Source: Pseudomonadota bacterium (GTDB lineage Bacteria > Bdellovibrionota > JAFGOL01). From it: a stretch of 13,168 nucleotides of DNA. The stretch covers positions 1 to 13,168 of the forward strand of contig JAPLFT010000017.1 in assembly GCA_026390535.1 (NCBI GenBank), in the 5' to 3' direction. Shown here piece by piece: positions 1 to 8,024 of this stretch; position 1 is the first letter of the stretch; every line of letters begins with the position of its first letter. Both the position numbers and the translations under genes were made by a program. The notes under the pieces are model-generated. The model was not told the origin of the DNA and did no database searches. It saw nothing but the letters and a program-made list of their open reading frames with translations.

Positions 1-699
1 TATGAAAGAGGTGTGGTATTCAGGCTCGGAAGATGTATCGGCTACAAAGGTCCCGGTATAATTTACGTTATTCCTTTTGTGGATAAAATGGTTAGAGTCA
101 GTCTTAGAACGGTCGTCCTTGATGTGCCTCCTCAGGATGTAATAACCAAGGACAATATCTCTATAAAGGTTAATGCAGTTGTATATTTTAGGGTAATGGA
201 CCCGCAAAAGGCTATCATAGAGGTTGAAGATTTTCTTTATGCTACGTCTCAGCTTGCCCAGACGACATTAAGGTCAGTCCTTGGACAGTCTGAATTGGAT
301 GAGTTACTGAGTTTAAGAGAAAAGATCAATAATCATCTGCAATCCATACTCGACCAGCATACCGATCCATGGGGCATAAAGATATCCAACGTGGAAGTAA
401 AACACATAGATCTTCCAAAAGAAATGCAGAGAGCCATAGCAAGACAGGCAGAGGCAGAAAGAGAAAGAAGAGCAAAAATAATAGGAGCTGATGCGGAACT
501 TCAGGCATCATATAAACTTGCAGAAGCGGCCGGTATAATATCAACTCAGCCTGCAGCCATCCAATTAAGATATTTACAAACATTGGCAGAGATAGCCGTT
601 GAAAATAACACAACTACAATATTCCCTGTACCTGTAGATTTTTTAAATAATCTATTTGGAGCTAAGGCTTATAGGCCGGAACATATAGACCAGAAATAA
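1..699 (+). CDS. Slipin / stomatin-like SPFH-domain membrane protein (5' end missing)
   Basis: The reading frame is open to the left edge. The first visible residues, [11 protein letters not shown], are the conserved start of the SPFH domain, so the GTG at 13 is not the real start and the N-terminal membrane anchor lies outside the window. The rest follows the slipin pattern: [13 protein letters not shown] with VNAVVYFRV, then [16 protein letters not shown], the WGI segment, and an Ala/Glu/Arg-rich coiled-coil helix ([16 protein letters not shown]) that drives oligomerisation. It ends with the short C-terminal segment [13 protein letters not shown] and a TAA at 697-699. Slipins form membrane-bound oligomeric rings or microdomains and are often encoded beside an NfeD protease-like partner. 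Any nfeD here would be upstream, out of view. Family assignment is firm. The cellular role is not shown by the sequence. Confidence 0.93.
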   Translation, partial: YERGVVFRLGRCIGYKGPGIIYVIPFVDKMVRVSLRTVVLDVPPQDVITKDNISIKVNAVVYFRVMDPQKAIIEVEDFLYATSQLAQTTLRSVLGQSELDELLSLREKINNHLQSILDQHTDPWGIKISNVEVKHIDLPKEMQRAIARQAEAERERRAKIIGADAELQASYKLAEAAGIISTQPAAIQLRYLQTLAEIAVENNTTTIFPVPVDFLNNLFGAKAYRPEHIDQK

Positions 700-716
700 A
701 TTAATGCCTGGAATAT

Positions 717-924
717 GGACTTTCAATTAAGTCTTTTGTAAGTCTTTTTGCATGTGTAATTGACGCCTCGTTTTGCTATTCATCCCTGTCGTACTATATT
801 TACTATCTTTTGTAATCTCCTCTGCCGGGAGCCTCCAAAAGCTGTAAATATCAGTCCTCCAGGTTCTTCATGCGCAAATCTCGCTAGCTTAAATTTGACT
901 TACAAAAGGCTTAATTGAAAGTCC
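717..924. mobile_element. MITE-like element with 28-bp terminal inverted repeats
   Basis: The ends at 717-744 and 897-924 are inverted copies of each other, matching at 27 of 28 positions. The left copy starts GGACTTTCAATTAAG and the right copy ends CTTAATTGAAAGTCC. The single mismatch is T/C at position 16 of the repeat. They enclose about 152 bp with no credible gene. On the minus strand a 39-codon open stretch (780-899) reads KFKLARFAHEEPGG near its start, but it has no start codon and looks like a remnant or chance frame. I see no clear target-site duplication. The structure fits a non-autonomous mobile element or dispersed intergenic repeat. As RNA it would fold into one long stem and could act as a terminator or processing site between the slipin gene and ftsK. 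Confidence 0.6.
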
Positions 925-935
925 GGATCTTCCGG
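923..935. repeat. Small perfect hairpin beside the inverted-repeat element
   Basis: CCGGA-TCT-TCCGG is a perfect 5-bp stem with a 3-nt loop. It overlaps the last two bases of the right terminal repeat and lies just upstream of the ftsK promoter -35. No T-tract follows, so it is not a standard terminator. Confidence 0.35.
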
Positions 936-942
936 CAATCAA

Positions 943-972
943 TTGACGCCAAACCCGATTCCAGTCTATAAT
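943..972 (+). promoter_or_regulatory. Sigma-70 promoter for ftsK
   Basis: TTGACG at 943-948 (5 of 6 consensus) and a perfect TATAAT at 967-972 are separated by 18 bp. The predicted start is near 979, giving a leader of about 44 nt before the ftsK ATG at 1023. It sits just outside the inverted-repeat element. The box is close enough to consensus to be a good candidate, and it probably drives ftsK, lolA and perhaps yebC onward. Confidence 0.7.
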
Positions 973-1022
973 AATAGTATTGGGGTGTATCTTATCCCTT
1001 ACCAACAGGGGGCTTTGAATCC

Positions 1023-3242
1023 ATGGAATTTTCCAAAAAAGATATAATGGGTGTGCTGTTCGTAGTATTGGCCATATTTACATTCCTATCACTGGTGACA
1101 TACAACTCAACGGACCAATCCTTTAACAACACAACAGTAACCACGCTTACCGACAACTCTGATCCCTCTGCGTATGCCAAAGCCGTTAGCGGAAGTATAG
1201 AACCTACTAAAAACATGTTGGGGCTTTTTGGATCCTATAGCTCTGATCTTCTTCTTCAAATATTCGGGATATCGTCTTTTGCCATCCCATTCGCATTCCT
1301 ACTCAGTGCCATCTTCATATTTTTTGCATCGGGGAAATCCGATTTTTCCTACCTGAGGGGTGGAGTTATTGTCGCTCTTGTCTTTTTTCTTTCCATAACT
1401 TTTCACTTATTGGCCGGCAGTATAACCTACGGAGGAGCTACTTTCTCTGCCGGTGGGATGTTGGGCTCCAAATCCTCGTTCCTTATAGCCCCATATCTGA
1501 GTAACGTTGGTACGGCGATAATCGGCATCACAGTCAGCATGTTATTACTTTTTTATCTTATTAACATATCTGTTACAACTGGGACGACTATTCTAGCCGT
1601 TGGTTTTTATAAGGGAATAATAGTTCCGTCTATAATTGCATATAAAGGTATTGCGTGGTTCGTCGGATGGATATTATCCAAAACCAACAGGAAAGATTTT
1701 CCACAGGATGATGAATTGATAGATAACGCGGAAAAGACAATTAATGCAAAGACGACGAATTTTAAAGTAAAGACTCCGGCAATAAAACAGAAAACAAAAA
1801 AACTTATCGGTGAAGATGATGATTTTGAGGAGACCGTAAAGCGTGATTTTGATGACGACTATGAATTACCATCCGTTGAACTTTTAAACAAACATCCAAA
1901 GTCAAAGACAAAAGAGGACCTTTCTGAGCTTAAGGCGACAGCGACAGCAATACAGAGTAGATTAAGAGATTTTGATGTTGAGGGAGAAGTGGTAGAGGTA
2001 TCTCCGGGCCCTGTAATCACCATGTATGAATTTAAACCTGCACCCGGTGTTAAAATAAACAAAGTTGCTAATCTTAACGATGATCTTGCCCTTGCGCTTG
2101 GGTGTGGCAGTATCAGGGTCATAGCACCTATACCCGGAAAATCGGTCATAGGTATAGAAGTCCCGAATAAGGCAAGAGAGACGGTTTATATAAGAGAGCT
2201 TATTGATTCCAATCTGTTTAAAACGGCGGAAAAGAAAATACCTCTGGCCATAGGAAAAGACACAGAGGGTGTTCCATATGTTGAAGATCTTTCCAAGATG
2301 CCGCATCTTCTTGTTGCAGGCTCCACAGGCTCCGGAAAATCAGTTTTCATTAACTCACTCATATGTTCCATACTTTATAAGTTCTCACCCAAAGAAGTTC
2401 GCATGATAATGATAGATCCGAAGATGCTGGAACTTTCTACCTACGAGGGTATTCCGCATCTTCTGCATCCGGTGGTTACAAACGCGGCAAAGGCTGCACA
2501 GGCTCTTAAATGGGCCGTAAGAGAGATGATGGACAGATACACCATACTTGCCTCAAAGAACGCAAGGAGTATAACTTCCTATAATGCTGAAGCCGATGAG
2601 CCGATGCCTTATATAATAATAATCGTGGATGAACTTGCGGACCTTATGATGGTCAGCTCAAAGGATGTGGAGTCCGCCATAACCCGTCTTGCCCAGATGG
2701 CAAGAGCTGCGGGCATTCATTTAATACTTGCTACACAGCGACCATCAGTGGATGTAATAACCGGTCTTATAAAGGCTAACTTTCCTGCAAGGATAGCTTT
2801 CAAGGTCGCTTCAAAAATAGATTCAAGGACCATACTGGATACAATGGGAGCTGAACAGCTTCTTGGTATGGGTGATATGTTATTCCTTCCTCCGGGTACT
2901 GCAAGGCTTGAAAGATTGCACGGAGCGTTCGTCAGCGACGAAGAAGTAAAAAGAGTCGTGGATTTTGTAAAAGAGCAGGGAGCACCGGACTACAGGATAC
3001 AGATACCGAATGATGAAAAAGATGCAGTGAATTTTGAAGATGGCGATGAGGATGAACTCTATGATCAGGCTGTTAACATCGTGGTTGAGACAAGAAAGAC
3101 TTCCATATCGTATATACAAAGGCGACTTGGAATAGGATATAACAGAGCTGCCAATATAATGGAACAGATGGAGAAGAACGGAGTCGTTTCCGCGGAATTA
3201 TCATCGGGGAGAAGAGAGATATTGATGGACAGCAGTAGGTGA
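1023..3242 (+). CDS. ftsK: DNA translocase FtsK/SpoIIIE
   Basis: This ATP-driven double-stranded DNA pump at the division septum clears the chromosome terminus and activates dimer resolution. The 739-residue protein has an N-terminal membrane domain with hydrophobic segments at about 8-26, 72-102, 112-132, 160-182 and 189-217. A charged linker of only about 70 residues follows, so this is the short form rather than the about 1,300-residue E. coli type. The motor has Walker A GSTGSGKS at 433-440, Walker B IIIIVDELADLM with Asp536, and the signature LATQRPSVDVITG. The C-terminal winged-helix gamma domain (about 677-735, SISYIQRRLGIGYNRAANIME) reads KOPS-type polarity sequences. The ATG at 1023 has an AGGGGG ribosome site at 1007-1012. 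lolA begins one base after the stop codon, so the two are probably translated together. Confidence 0.97.
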   Translation: MEFSKKDIMGVLFVVLAIFTFLSLVTYNSTDQSFNNTTVTTLTDNSDPSAYAKAVSGSIEPTKNMLGLFGSYSSDLLLQIFGISSFAIPFAFLLSAIFIFFASGKSDFSYLRGGVIVALVFFLSITFHLLAGSITYGGATFSAGGMLGSKSSFLIAPYLSNVGTAIIGITVSMLLLFYLINISVTTGTTILAVGFYKGIIVPSIIAYKGIAWFVGWILSKTNRKDFPQDDELIDNAEKTINAKTTNFKVKTPAIKQKTKKLIGEDDDFEETVKRDFDDDYELPSVELLNKHPKSKTKEDLSELKATATAIQSRLRDFDVEGEVVEVSPGPVITMYEFKPAPGVKINKVANLNDDLALALGCGSIRVIAPIPGKSVIGIEVPNKARETVYIRELIDSNLFKTAEKKIPLAIGKDTEGVPYVEDLSKMPHLLVAGSTGSGKSVFINSLICSILYKFSPKEVRMIMIDPKMLELSTYEGIPHLLHPVVTNAAKAAQALKWAVREMMDRYTILASKNARSITSYNAEADEPMPYIIIIVDELADLMMVSSKDVESAITRLAQMARAAGIHLILATQRPSVDVITGLIKANFPARIAFKVASKIDSRTILDTMGAEQLLGMGDMLFLPPGTARLERLHGAFVSDEEVKRVVDFVKEQGAPDYRIQIPNDEKDAVNFEDGDEDELYDQAVNIVVETRKTSISYIQRRLGIGYNRAANIMEQMEKNGVVSAELSSGRREILMDSSR

Positions 3243-3243
3243 T

Positions 3244-3882
3244 ATGCGTTTAAAAATATTCGTTTCATTTTTCATTCTTTCGTCATTTGTCTTTGCCCAG
3301 AGCCCTGCAAAGCCGGATCAATCCGTCCCAAACAAGGAGACCATCCTGAGCAAAATAGGCGGAGATAAAGGTTTTAAAATGACCTTTGAGCAGGAGAGCC
3401 GTTATACTTTTCTTAAAACGCCAAAAATATCAAAAGGCTCGTTGTTATACTCGCCCAGAAGGAATTTTATATGGGAGATCTATGGGGAACAGGGTGGTAA
3501 AGTTATAAGTAATGGTAAAAAGACGTGGATATATACTCCTGCGGAAGAAAAAGAGGATAAACCGACCCTTATTATAAAAACGGGTAATTACGATGGTGTG
3601 GAATCCGTTATATTTGACACTGATTACGATGTTTCATCTCTAAAAACATCATCTAATGGCTTGAAAGAATTAAGGATTAACGGCTCAAAACAAAAAGGCT
3701 ATGAATGGGCTGTGCTTAGGTTTAAAGAGGAACCGGTTTTTGCGATTGACAGCTTCGAGTTTAAAGATTTGAATGGCACAAATACTGTTATTAAGGTAAA
3801 GACATTTACCAGATTAACCAAAACCGTTCCTGCGGGGACCTTCAATTTTAAAGCACCAAGGGGAACGAGAATAATAAAATAG
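3244..3882 (+). CDS. lolA: Outer-membrane lipoprotein carrier protein LolA
   Basis: This periplasmic chaperone takes lipoproteins from the inner-membrane LolCDE transporter and hands them to the outer membrane. The 212-residue protein begins with a clear signal peptide, [18 protein letters not shown], with cleavage predicted after Ala18. The mature part shows the LolA pattern: [13 protein letters not shown], then [18 protein letters not shown] (the R-F-x-W-x strand region), [13 protein letters not shown], and a C-terminal [12 protein letters not shown] strand. Its start lies one base past the ftsK stop. The ribosome site AGGTGAT is inside the end of ftsK, so expression is coupled. The ftsK-lolA order is common in proteobacteria. 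Its presence supports a diderm cell envelope. Confidence 0.93.
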   Translation: MRLKIFVSFFILSSFVFAQSPAKPDQSVPNKETILSKIGGDKGFKMTFEQESRYTFLKTPKISKGSLLYSPRRNFIWEIYGEQGGKVISNGKKTWIYTPAEEKEDKPTLIIKTGNYDGVESVIFDTDYDVSSLKTSSNGLKELRINGSKQKGYEWAVLRFKEEPVFAIDSFEFKDLNGTNTVIKVKTFTRLTKTVPAGTFNFKAPRGTRIIK

Positions 3883-3892
3883 GGGGATTTAT

Positions 3893-4657
3893 ATGTCCGG
3901 CCATAATAAGTGGAGCTCAATTAAACATAAAAAAGGAGCGGCAGACGCAAAACGCGGAAAGATATTTACCAAGTTAATCAAAGAAATAAGTATTGCGGCA
4001 AAAAACGGCGGTGCAGATCCGCTTATGAATCCTCGTCTTAGAACAGCTATAGCAGCAGCAAAAGAAGTAAATATGCCCAACGATAATATCACGAGAGCCA
4101 TAAAAAAGGGCACAGGGGAATTAGACGGTGGGATGAGTTTTGAAGAAGTAACCTACGAGGGTTATGGCCCCGGCGGTACCGCTATATTGGTTGAAGCCAT
4201 GACAGATAACAAGAATAGAACAGTCTCTGAATTAAGACATATATTTACACGTGCCGGCGGTAACATGGGAGAAACTGGCTCTGTTAACTGGATGTTCAAG
4301 AAAAAAGGGGCGATATATATATCCAAGGGTGCTACCACAGAGGATGCATTAATGGAGATAGCCCTTGACTCTGGAGCCGAGGACGTAGTGTTAGAAGGAG
4401 ATTCCTTTACGATCTATACGGACCCTAATTCATTTGAGAATGTCCGTGCAGCGATAGAGAAAAAAGGTATTAAGATAGAATCGGCCGAACTCACGATGAT
4501 ATCCCAGACCAAGGTTAAACTTACGGGAGCAGAGGCTGAAGCCATGATAAGATTCATAGAAAAGCTGGAAGATTATGACGATGTTCAAAAAGTCCATGCT
4601 AACTTTGACATAGACGATGCGGAGATGGATAAATTAGCAGCGGCGGCTAGTGAGTAA
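3893..4657 (+). CDS. yebC: YebC/TACO1-family regulatory protein
   Basis: The 254-residue protein starts with the family hallmark [15 protein letters not shown] and keeps [10 protein letters not shown], the [14 protein letters not shown] segment, [14 protein letters not shown] and the [11 protein letters not shown] region, covering all three domains at full length. Family members were described as DNA-binding regulators, some acting on ruv genes or quorum sensing. Relatives, including mitochondrial TACO1, act in translation, easing synthesis of proline-rich stretches. The molecular role here therefore stays open. The ATG has a strong AGGGGG ribosome site at 3881-3886, ten bases after lolA. It sits 41 bp upstream of ruvC, the usual bacterial arrangement. 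Confidence 0.95.
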   Translation: MSGHNKWSSIKHKKGAADAKRGKIFTKLIKEISIAAKNGGADPLMNPRLRTAIAAAKEVNMPNDNITRAIKKGTGELDGGMSFEEVTYEGYGPGGTAILVEAMTDNKNRTVSELRHIFTRAGGNMGETGSVNWMFKKKGAIYISKGATTEDALMEIALDSGAEDVVLEGDSFTIYTDPNSFENVRAAIEKKGIKIESAELTMISQTKVKLTGAEAEAMIRFIEKLEDYDDVQKVHANFDIDDAEMDKLAAAASE

Positions 4658-4698
4658 TTATATAAAGGGGTTTTGAATTTATATTTTTTGGGGGCTTA

Positions 4699-5190
4699 AT
4701 GAGGGTTTTGGGTATAGACCCGGGTACAGTAAGAATGGGGGTCGGTGTGGTAGAGACTTCCGGCAACAGCTATAAACTTATCCATTATGATGTCCTAAGA
4801 CTTTCAAGTAGTGAACCGCTTTGCTCCAGGCTTGGCAAGATATTCTCCTGCATAAAACAAAAAATAACTGAATATAAAGTTGATGCTGTTTCCATTGAGG
4901 ATGTGTTCACCGCTGTTAATCCAAGGAGCGCATTAAAACTTGGACAGGGAAGGGGAGCTGCGATTGCTGCCGCTGTAGAAATGGGCGTTCAGGTCTTTGA
5001 ATACTCCCCAAGAGAGATAAAGAAAGCGATCACATGTTACGGTGCTGCCGGAAAGGAACAGGTATCACAGATGGTCGGAATTCTTGTGGGTGTAAAAGAT
5101 ATAAAACCTTTTGATGCAACTGACGCTATCGCTGTTTCCATCTGTCATTTAAATACAGTACCCTTAAGGAATATGGTGGCCAGAGCATGA
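4699..5190 (+). CDS. ruvC: Crossover junction endodeoxyribonuclease RuvC
   Basis: This dimeric Mg-dependent nuclease cuts Holliday junctions symmetrically during recombinational repair. It has 163 residues, the usual length. The four catalytic acids of the RNase H-like fold are all present: Asp7 in MRVLGIDPGT, Glu67 in SIEDVF, and Asp139 and Asp142 in FDATDAIA. The RGAAIAAA helix typical of the family follows VNPRSALKLGQG. The ATG at 4699 has a GGGGG ribosome site at 4690-4694. The stop overlaps the ruvA start as ATGA at 5187-5190, so the two are translationally coupled. Nothing suggests loss of function. Confidence 0.96.
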   Translation: MRVLGIDPGTVRMGVGVVETSGNSYKLIHYDVLRLSSSEPLCSRLGKIFSCIKQKITEYKVDAVSIEDVFTAVNPRSALKLGQGRGAAIAAAVEMGVQVFEYSPREIKKAITCYGAAGKEQVSQMVGILVGVKDIKPFDATDAIAVSICHLNTVPLRNMVARA

Positions 5191-5771
5191 TAGCATTACT
5201 TAATGGCAGCTTGATTGATATAACCAATGGGGAAGCAATAATAGACGTTAATGGAGTAGGTTATGCGGTTAGAATTCCGGCTACTTACTTTGCCAAGGTA
5301 GGAACACATATAAAATTGTTCATAGATACTGTCGTCAGAGAAGAATCTATTACACTTTATGGTTTCGAGACATCGTCTGAAAGGAACTGCTTCAAAATAC
5401 TGTATTCCGTTAGCGGAGTCGGTCCCAAAACAGCACTCTCCATAATATCATTCTACAGCGTTGATGAATTAAGAAGAATAATGGTGAACAGGGATATAGA
5501 TGCGTTGTCCAGGGTGCCTGGAATAGGAAAAAAGACGGCAGAAAGAATGGTCGTGGAATTGAAAGATAAAATGGGAATAAGCTCGGGCGGAGTAAGTCCT
5601 GTGGCATATGTTGGAGAAATGTCCGTACACGAAGAATTGATACAGGCCCTTGTCAATTTTGGCTATAAAAGGAATGATGCTATCAATGCCTTGAAGCCAA
5701 GAATTGATGATATAAATAAAGGGCGTCCGATGGAAGAAATACTAAGAGAAACTTTAAGAGGCATGATGTGA
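5187..5771 (+). CDS. ruvA: Holliday junction branch-migration protein RuvA
   Basis: RuvA binds the four-way junction as a tetramer and loads the RuvB motors. The 194-residue protein has an N-terminal OB-fold (start [12 protein letters not shown], with GVGYAVRIP). Two helix-hairpin-helix motifs follow, [12 protein letters not shown] and [13 protein letters not shown], which touch DNA. After a short glycine/serine linker comes domain III (about 150-194, [20 protein letters not shown]), which contacts RuvB. The start overlaps the ruvC stop (ATGA). The stop TGA at 5769-5771 overlaps the ruvB start. All domains are complete. Confidence 0.96.
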   Translation: MIALLNGSLIDITNGEAIIDVNGVGYAVRIPATYFAKVGTHIKLFIDTVVREESITLYGFETSSERNCFKILYSVSGVGPKTALSIISFYSVDELRRIMVNRDIDALSRVPGIGKKTAERMVVELKDKMGISSGGVSPVAYVGEMSVHEELIQALVNFGYKRNDAINALKPRIDDINKGRPMEEILRETLRGMM

Positions 5772-6799
5772 TGGAAGAACTTCAACACGAGAATAATCTT
5801 TGTCCTGTAATTCAAGAAGGTGAGGCGCAGTTTGAGCAGAGCCTTCGTCCCAAAACTCTCTCTGAATTCATAGGGCAAAATAGTCTAAAGGAAAAATTAG
5901 CACTTTTTATAGAGGCTGCAAAAGCCAGAGGAGAAGCGCTGGATCATTGTCTGTTTCATGGCCCTCCTGGGCTGGGAAAAACATCTCTTGCCACGATTAT
6001 AGCAAATGAACTCGGCTCAAGAATGATAGTTACGTCGGGACCGTCACTGGAAAAGGCAGGAGACATTGCAGCTATACTTACTAATCTGTCTGATAAAGAT
6101 GTTCTTTTTATAGATGAGATACATCGTCTTGGACGTGTGGTCGAGGAAACTTTGTATCCGGCGATGGAGGATTTTGAACTTAACGTCGTTATAGGTCAGG
6201 GTCCTGGAGCAAAGGCAATCAAGATACCTCTTCCAAAATTTACACTTATAGGTGCAACTACCCGGGCTGGGTTGATTGCATCACCATTGAGGGACAGATT
6301 TGGTTTTTCATCAAGACTGGATTACTACGACGTAGATAGTCTAAAAACCATAGTAATAAGATCGGCAGGGATATTGAATGCGGATATAGAGAAAGACGGT
6401 GCGCTGGAGATAGCAAAAAGATCGCGCGGGACACCAAGAATTGCGAACAGGCTCCTAAGAAGGGTTAGAGATTTTGCACAGGTCAGGGCGGATGGAAGGA
6501 TAACAATGAATGTCGCCGATAAAGCGCTGGATATGTTGGACGTCGATGGAAAAGGCTTTGACGAAATGGACAGAAAAATACTACTTACGATAATAGAAAA
6601 ATTTAATGGAGGTCCTGTCGGACTCACAACTCTTTCCTCATGTGTAGGCGAAGAACCTGATACCATAGAAGATATTTATGAGTCCTTTTTGATACAGTGC
6701 GGTTACATAGCAAAGACCACAAGAGGAAGGATAGCAACTCCGCTTGCATATGCTCATTTTGGGATGAAACCTCATAATAGCCAAAACGGATTATGGTAA
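5771..6799 (+). CDS. ruvB: Holliday junction branch-migration ATPase RuvB
   Basis: This hexameric AAA+ motor drives branch migration with RuvA. The protein has 342 residues from the ATG at 5771. A GTG at 5768 in the same frame would add one residue. I prefer the ATG because it gives a TGATG overlap with ruvA and sits nine bases after AAGAGG (5756-5761). Motifs are: [12 protein letters not shown] near the N-terminus, Walker A GPPGLGKT beginning at residue 64, Walker [11 protein letters not shown] with Asp115, sensor 1 LIGATTRAG, the arginine-finger region SPLRDRFG, and the C-terminal winged helix with [10 protein letters not shown] and [13 protein letters not shown]. It closes the ruvCAB cluster. 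The next gene, lpxC, is 142 bp away with its own promoter. Confidence 0.96.
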   Translation: MEELQHENNLCPVIQEGEAQFEQSLRPKTLSEFIGQNSLKEKLALFIEAAKARGEALDHCLFHGPPGLGKTSLATIIANELGSRMIVTSGPSLEKAGDIAAILTNLSDKDVLFIDEIHRLGRVVEETLYPAMEDFELNVVIGQGPGAKAIKIPLPKFTLIGATTRAGLIASPLRDRFGFSSRLDYYDVDSLKTIVIRSAGILNADIEKDGALEIAKRSRGTPRIANRLLRRVRDFAQVRADGRITMNVADKALDMLDVDGKGFDEMDRKILLTIIEKFNGGPVGLTTLSSCVGEEPDTIEDIYESFLIQCGYIAKTTRGRIATPLAYAHFGMKPHNSQNGLW

Positions 6800-6800
6800 T

Positions 6801-6820
6801 TATGTACCTTTTTGTGCATA
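6801..6820. terminator. Possible weak terminator hairpin after ruvB
   Basis: One base after the ruvB stop, TATGTAC (6801-6807) pairs with GTGCATA (6814-6820) through seven pairs, one of them G-U, around a six-base pyrimidine loop. No T-run follows, and the stem is AT-rich. It may mark the end of the ruv transcript, but intrinsic termination is doubtful. Confidence 0.25.
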
Positions 6821-6821
6821 T

Positions 6822-6857
6822 AACTAGACTTTGACGCATTAAATTTAAAAACTAGAC
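6822..6857. repeat. Direct repeat AACTAGAC in the lpxC promoter region
   Basis: The octamer AACTAGAC occurs at 6822-6829 and again at 6850-6857, 28 bp apart. The second copy overlaps the likely -35 box of the lpxC promoter. Paired direct repeats there could be a regulator's binding sites, but an eight-base repeat in AT-rich DNA may also be chance. Confidence 0.3.
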
Positions 6858-6880
6858 AAAAATATCCCAAATGTTATAAG
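6853..6880 (+). promoter_or_regulatory. Probable sigma-70 promoter for lpxC
   Basis: TAGACA at 6853-6858 (5 of 6) and TATAAG at 6875-6880 (5 of 6) are 16 bp apart. The start would be near 6887, leaving a leader of about 55 nt before lpxC. An alternative -35, TTGACG at 6831-6836, has no good -10 partner at standard spacing. Confidence 0.5.
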
Positions 6881-6941
6881 TAGTTAATGTAGCAAAGGTT
6901 TTGGTGTGTGATTACAACTTGTTTATGATGAAAAGGGATTT

Positions 6942-7871
6942 ATGCAATTTCAGAAGACTATAAAAAGTAGGATTGAACTTTCAGGTACTGCTCTCCACAG
7001 CGGAGAGTTTGTTTATATATCTATAAACCCTGCACCGGTGAATTCCGGAATAATTTTTGTAAGAACCGATATTGAATCCAAACCTCAGATCAAGGCTATG
7101 TGGAGCAATGTTGTAGATACTGAATTGAGTACTGTACTGGGTAACAAAGACGGTGTCAAAATTGCGACCGTGGAACACATGCTTTCCTCATTAAGAGGCT
7201 TGGATATAGATAATGCCGTTATTGAAGTGTCAGGCAATGAAATGCCTATACTCGACGGTAGCACCGGTGATTATGTTGATGCTATCAATAGAGCTGGTAT
7301 AGAAGTTCAGGATAAGACGAGAAAATACATACAGGTTATTAAACCGGTATCTGCCCATATAGACGATAAATTCGTATATTTCCTGCCGGCCAAAGAACTT
7401 AAGATAACGTGCAGGGTCAATTATAAAAATCCAAACATAGGGCTTCAGCACCTGGAATACATTGATAATTCTTTCTCATATATAAACAATATATCCAAAG
7501 CCAAAACATTTGGTTTTCTGGAAGAAGTGGAAGATCTTCAAAAACGGGGATTCGCTCTTGGCGGCTCTTATGAGAATGCCATAGTCATAGATTCATACGG
7601 CGTGGTTAACAGGAATAAGATGAGTTACGACGATGAATTTGTAAGACATAAAATATTGGACATAATAGGGGACATAGCTCTTACAGGCTCTACCAGGTTA
7701 ATGGCTCATATTGTCGCGTATAAAACAGGGCACAAGCTCAACAATCTCGCCGTAAAGGAACTTTTTAACAGGGCCATGTGCTTTAAGATAGTAGAAGAGC
7801 CGGTGGAAGTTGATGAAAAGGCTTTTGTTGAAGAGGTCTTTTCCCTGCTTGATCCAGTCTCAAATCTTTAA
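6942..7871 (+). CDS. lpxC: UDP-3-O-acyl-N-acetylglucosamine deacetylase LpxC
   Basis: LpxC is the zinc amidase that makes the committed step of lipid A synthesis in the cytoplasm. The 309 residues match the family length. The zinc ligands are visible as His79 in VEHMLSSLRG, His236 and Asp240 in RHKILDIIGD. His264 in TGHKLNNLAV is the conserved catalytic-site histidine. The MPILDGST loop and the early LSGTALHSGE segment are also typical. The ATG at 6942 follows AAAAGGGA at 6931-6938. It stands as its own unit between the ruv cluster and tRNA-Asp. It is good evidence that the cell makes lipopolysaccharide or a lipid A-like glycolipid. Confidence 0.96.
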   Translation: MQFQKTIKSRIELSGTALHSGEFVYISINPAPVNSGIIFVRTDIESKPQIKAMWSNVVDTELSTVLGNKDGVKIATVEHMLSSLRGLDIDNAVIEVSGNEMPILDGSTGDYVDAINRAGIEVQDKTRKYIQVIKPVSAHIDDKFVYFLPAKELKITCRVNYKNPNIGLQHLEYIDNSFSYINNISKAKTFGFLEEVEDLQKRGFALGGSYENAIVIDSYGVVNRNKMSYDDEFVRHKILDIIGDIALTGSTRLMAHIVAYKTGHKLNNLAVKELFNRAMCFKIVEEPVEVDEKAFVEEVFSLLDPVSNL

Positions 7872-7878
7872 TTTTTAA

Positions 7879-7907
7879 TTGACATCAATAACGGTATCTA
7901 ATACAAA
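7879..7907 (+). promoter_or_regulatory. Sigma-70 promoter for tRNA-Asp and downstream genes
   Basis: A perfect TTGACA at 7879-7884 is followed after 17 bp by TACAAA at 7902-7907 (4 of 6 consensus). It lies just past the lpxC stop and predicts a start near 7914, eight bases before the mature tRNA 5' end. Confidence 0.55.
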
Positions 7908-7921
7908 AAGCTAGTTCTTTA

Positions 7922-7998
7922 GGGGTCGTAGTTCAGTTGGTTAGAACGTTGGCCTGTCAAGCCAAAGGTCGCGGGTTCGAGTCCCGTCGGCCCCGCCA
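7922..7998 (+). tRNA. tRNA-Asp (anticodon GTC)
   Basis: The 77-nt sequence folds as a cloverleaf. The seven-base acceptor stem GGGGTCG (7922-7928) pairs with CGGCCCC (7988-7994), with one G-T pair. The anticodon stem TTGGC/GCCAA (7949-7953 and 7961-7965) holds loop CTGTCAA with GTC at 7956-7958. The T arm contains GGTTCGAGTCC. The discriminator is G, as expected for tRNA-Asp, and the CCA end is encoded at 7996-7998. No terminator follows, and the next start codon is 26 bp away. Confidence 0.97.
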
Positions 7999-8024
7999 CT
8001 ACAAACTATGGAGGTAAACATCTT

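Noticed and set aside
758..790. A second promoter starting with TTGACG at 760-765 inside the inverted-repeat element.
   Set aside because: No acceptable -10 box occurs 16-18 bp downstream.
1859..2371. Long minus-strand open frames inside ftsK.
   Set aside because: They lie antisense to a fully conserved motor domain and give no recognisable protein, so they are shadows of its codon pattern.
7972..7998. The 3' end of tRNA-Asp as an attachment site for an integrated element.
   Set aside because: I saw no second copy of the tRNA 3' end, no integrase and no phage-like genes in the window.
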